Assembly: GCF_006345815.1 (NCBI RefSeq)
Contig: NZ_VCIG01000038.1
Span: 786,539 to 850,538, forward strand
From: Ochrobactrum sp. CGA5
Lineage (GTDB): Bacteria > Pseudomonadota > Alphaproteobacteria > Rhizobiales > Rhizobiaceae
Reading direction: 5' to 3'
Length of the DNA stretch: 64,000 nucleotides
The translations under genes and the position numbers were made by a program. The notes beneath the pieces are model-generated. The model searched no databases. It saw nothing but the letters and a program-made list of their open reading frames with translations, and had not been told where the DNA came from. Shown piece by piece: positions 63,203-64,000 of the stretch (its first letter is position 1; each line of letters begins with the position of its first letter).

Positions 63203-63916
63203 TCAGCCCTCAATCTCAGAGGATGCATAGTGCTGGATGAACCAGCCAAGTGTGAGGCCGATCACCGCCCACATGAACAGGTTCGTCGCCAGCGAGGCGA
63301 CCGCATATTGCGACGCAAGCAACGACGGAACCGGAGAGGAAATATCTTCTGGATGCGGTGCACCATAAAGATGCGGCGCGACAATCAGCACCAGCCCGAG
63401 GATCTTCGCCCAGATCTCCTGGCGCAACACGATGAGATAAAGCCCCAGGCCGCTCAGCACCACGGTTGCAATCCACCATAGCTGACGCTGGGCCAGATCA
63501 GCCGCCGGCATTGCCGGCAACTCTGGTGACAATCCCAATGCGGGCAGAAACGCGACTGCAAAAAAGCCCACAATGCCCCAATAAATGCCATTCTGCACCG
63601 TAATGCGACGCCCAAGAAGCAGCGCCACGCCACCGAGCAGCAAGGCGAAGCCCGCTCCTGCCACGAGATTGGCGAGAATCGTATTGCCCAGTCGTCCGAA
63701 CGGCAGTTCGGCCCCTTCCTCTTCAGCATCGGCAGCAATGGCACCATGATCATGCGGTGCAGCTTCTGCCTCGCCGTGGCTGTGGCCAGCGCCAGCACCT
63801 TCGTACGTCTCCGCCTGTATGATCAAAGGCACTGTCTTCAGATACATGGCAGGGGTAACCAGCAGCCCGGCCAGAAGACCGGCCGCAAGCGTTGCCAACA
63901 AATAACGGATCAACAT
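63203..63916 (-). CDS. cbtA: Predicted cobalt transporter CbtA
   Basis: A 237-residue membrane protein of the CbtA family, predicted to import cobalt. There are about six hydrophobic segments, starting [20 protein letters not shown], a His-rich loop ([15 protein letters not shown], about 44-58) and family stretches [20 protein letters not shown] and [14 protein letters not shown] lies 5-6 nt before ATG 63916. CbtA genes are normally preceded by the small cbtB and often by a cobalamin riboswitch; both would fall beyond the window end. Confidence 0.88.
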   Translation of the reverse strand: MLIRYLLATLAAGLLAGLLVTPAMYLKTVPLIIQAETYEGAGAGHSHGEAEAAPHDHGAIAADAEEEGAELPFGRLGNTILANLVAGAGFALLLGGVALLLGRRITVQNGIYWGIVGFFAVAFLPALGLSPELPAMPAADLAQRQLWWIATVVLSGLGLYLIVLRQEIWAKILGLVLIVAPHLYGAPHPEDISSPVPSLLASQYAVASLATNLFMWAVIGLTLGWFIQHYASSEIEG

Positions 63917-64000
63917 CTCTGTCCCTCAATAGCAATTTAGCGCCGATGGCCGTCCGCCATCGAGCCTTGCTCAGCTTCAATTCTCAAAAAGGTTAGGCTA

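Noticed and set aside
63937..64000. Open minus-strand frame ending with TAA before cbtA, possible 3' end of cbtB.
   Set aside because: The last 20 residues (ending MADGHRR) do not resemble the His-Cys-type C-terminus usual for CbtB, and too little sequence is present.
1..64000. CRISPR arrays, insertion sequences, integrases, prophage or toxin-antitoxin genes.
   Set aside because: No regularly spaced direct repeats, transposase or integrase motifs were found; the window is core genome plus biosynthetic clusters.

Overview
The window looks like chromosomal DNA of an alphaproteobacterium of the order Rhizobiales, most likely Brucellaceae (Brucella/Ochrobactrum group). This is inferred from protein character (Omp25/Omp31-type porin, DUF3126, BTLCP protease, DUF2218-SIP fusion, complete CobG-type cobalamin cluster), the moderately high GC content, a CtrA-type box, a RirA-type iron box and short palindromic repeats of the Rhizobiales kind. 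No species name is claimed.

Region 1 (1-28.8 kb) is ordinary core genome: a tRNA-Tyr/tRNA-Gly/tuf operon, rlmB, a CBS protein, a rhomboid protease, PAS and PilZ proteins, a transglutaminase-like protease, gamma carbonic anhydrase, cysE, a double cold-shock protein with DUF192, gloA, a Tim44-domain protein, recJ, ddl, glpX, an ABC-F ATPase, hom-alaC, an M15 peptidase lipoprotein, two tandem tRNA-Glu genes, sfsA-map-radC and an outer-membrane beta-barrel protein. A 20-codon His-rich small ORF with a very good ribosome binding site and a hairpin over its stop lies just upstream of the ABC-F gene and looks like a leader.

Region 2 (29.1-35.7 kb) is one peptide-uptake operon: membrane dipeptidase, periplasmic binding protein, two permeases and two ATPases. 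The last four genes are coupled by ATGA overlaps. A hairpin-rich repeat lies between the binding protein and the permeases.

Region 3 (35.8-64 kb) is dominated by cobalamin synthesis. After an iron-linked SIP flavoprotein come cobL (-), cobG-cobH-cobI-cbiG/cobJ (+), cobD-cobC-cobB-cobA (transcribed right to left), cbiD-cobK (+), cobM (-), cobE (-), and the operon cbtA-cobP-cobW-cobN-cobO (transcribed right to left, with its promoter beyond the window). The route is the oxygen-type pathway (CobG, CobN), but C1 methylation appears to be assigned to CbiD rather than CobF, and a full CbiG module is fused to CobJ while a separate CobE also exists. Non-cob genes are embedded in it: a lipoprotein, a hydrolase, a flavin reductase, an orphan amino-acid-type binding protein, a TetR/MFS pair, a TerB protein, a TSUP permease and a decayed EamA gene. 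No cobalamin riboswitch is visible inside the window.
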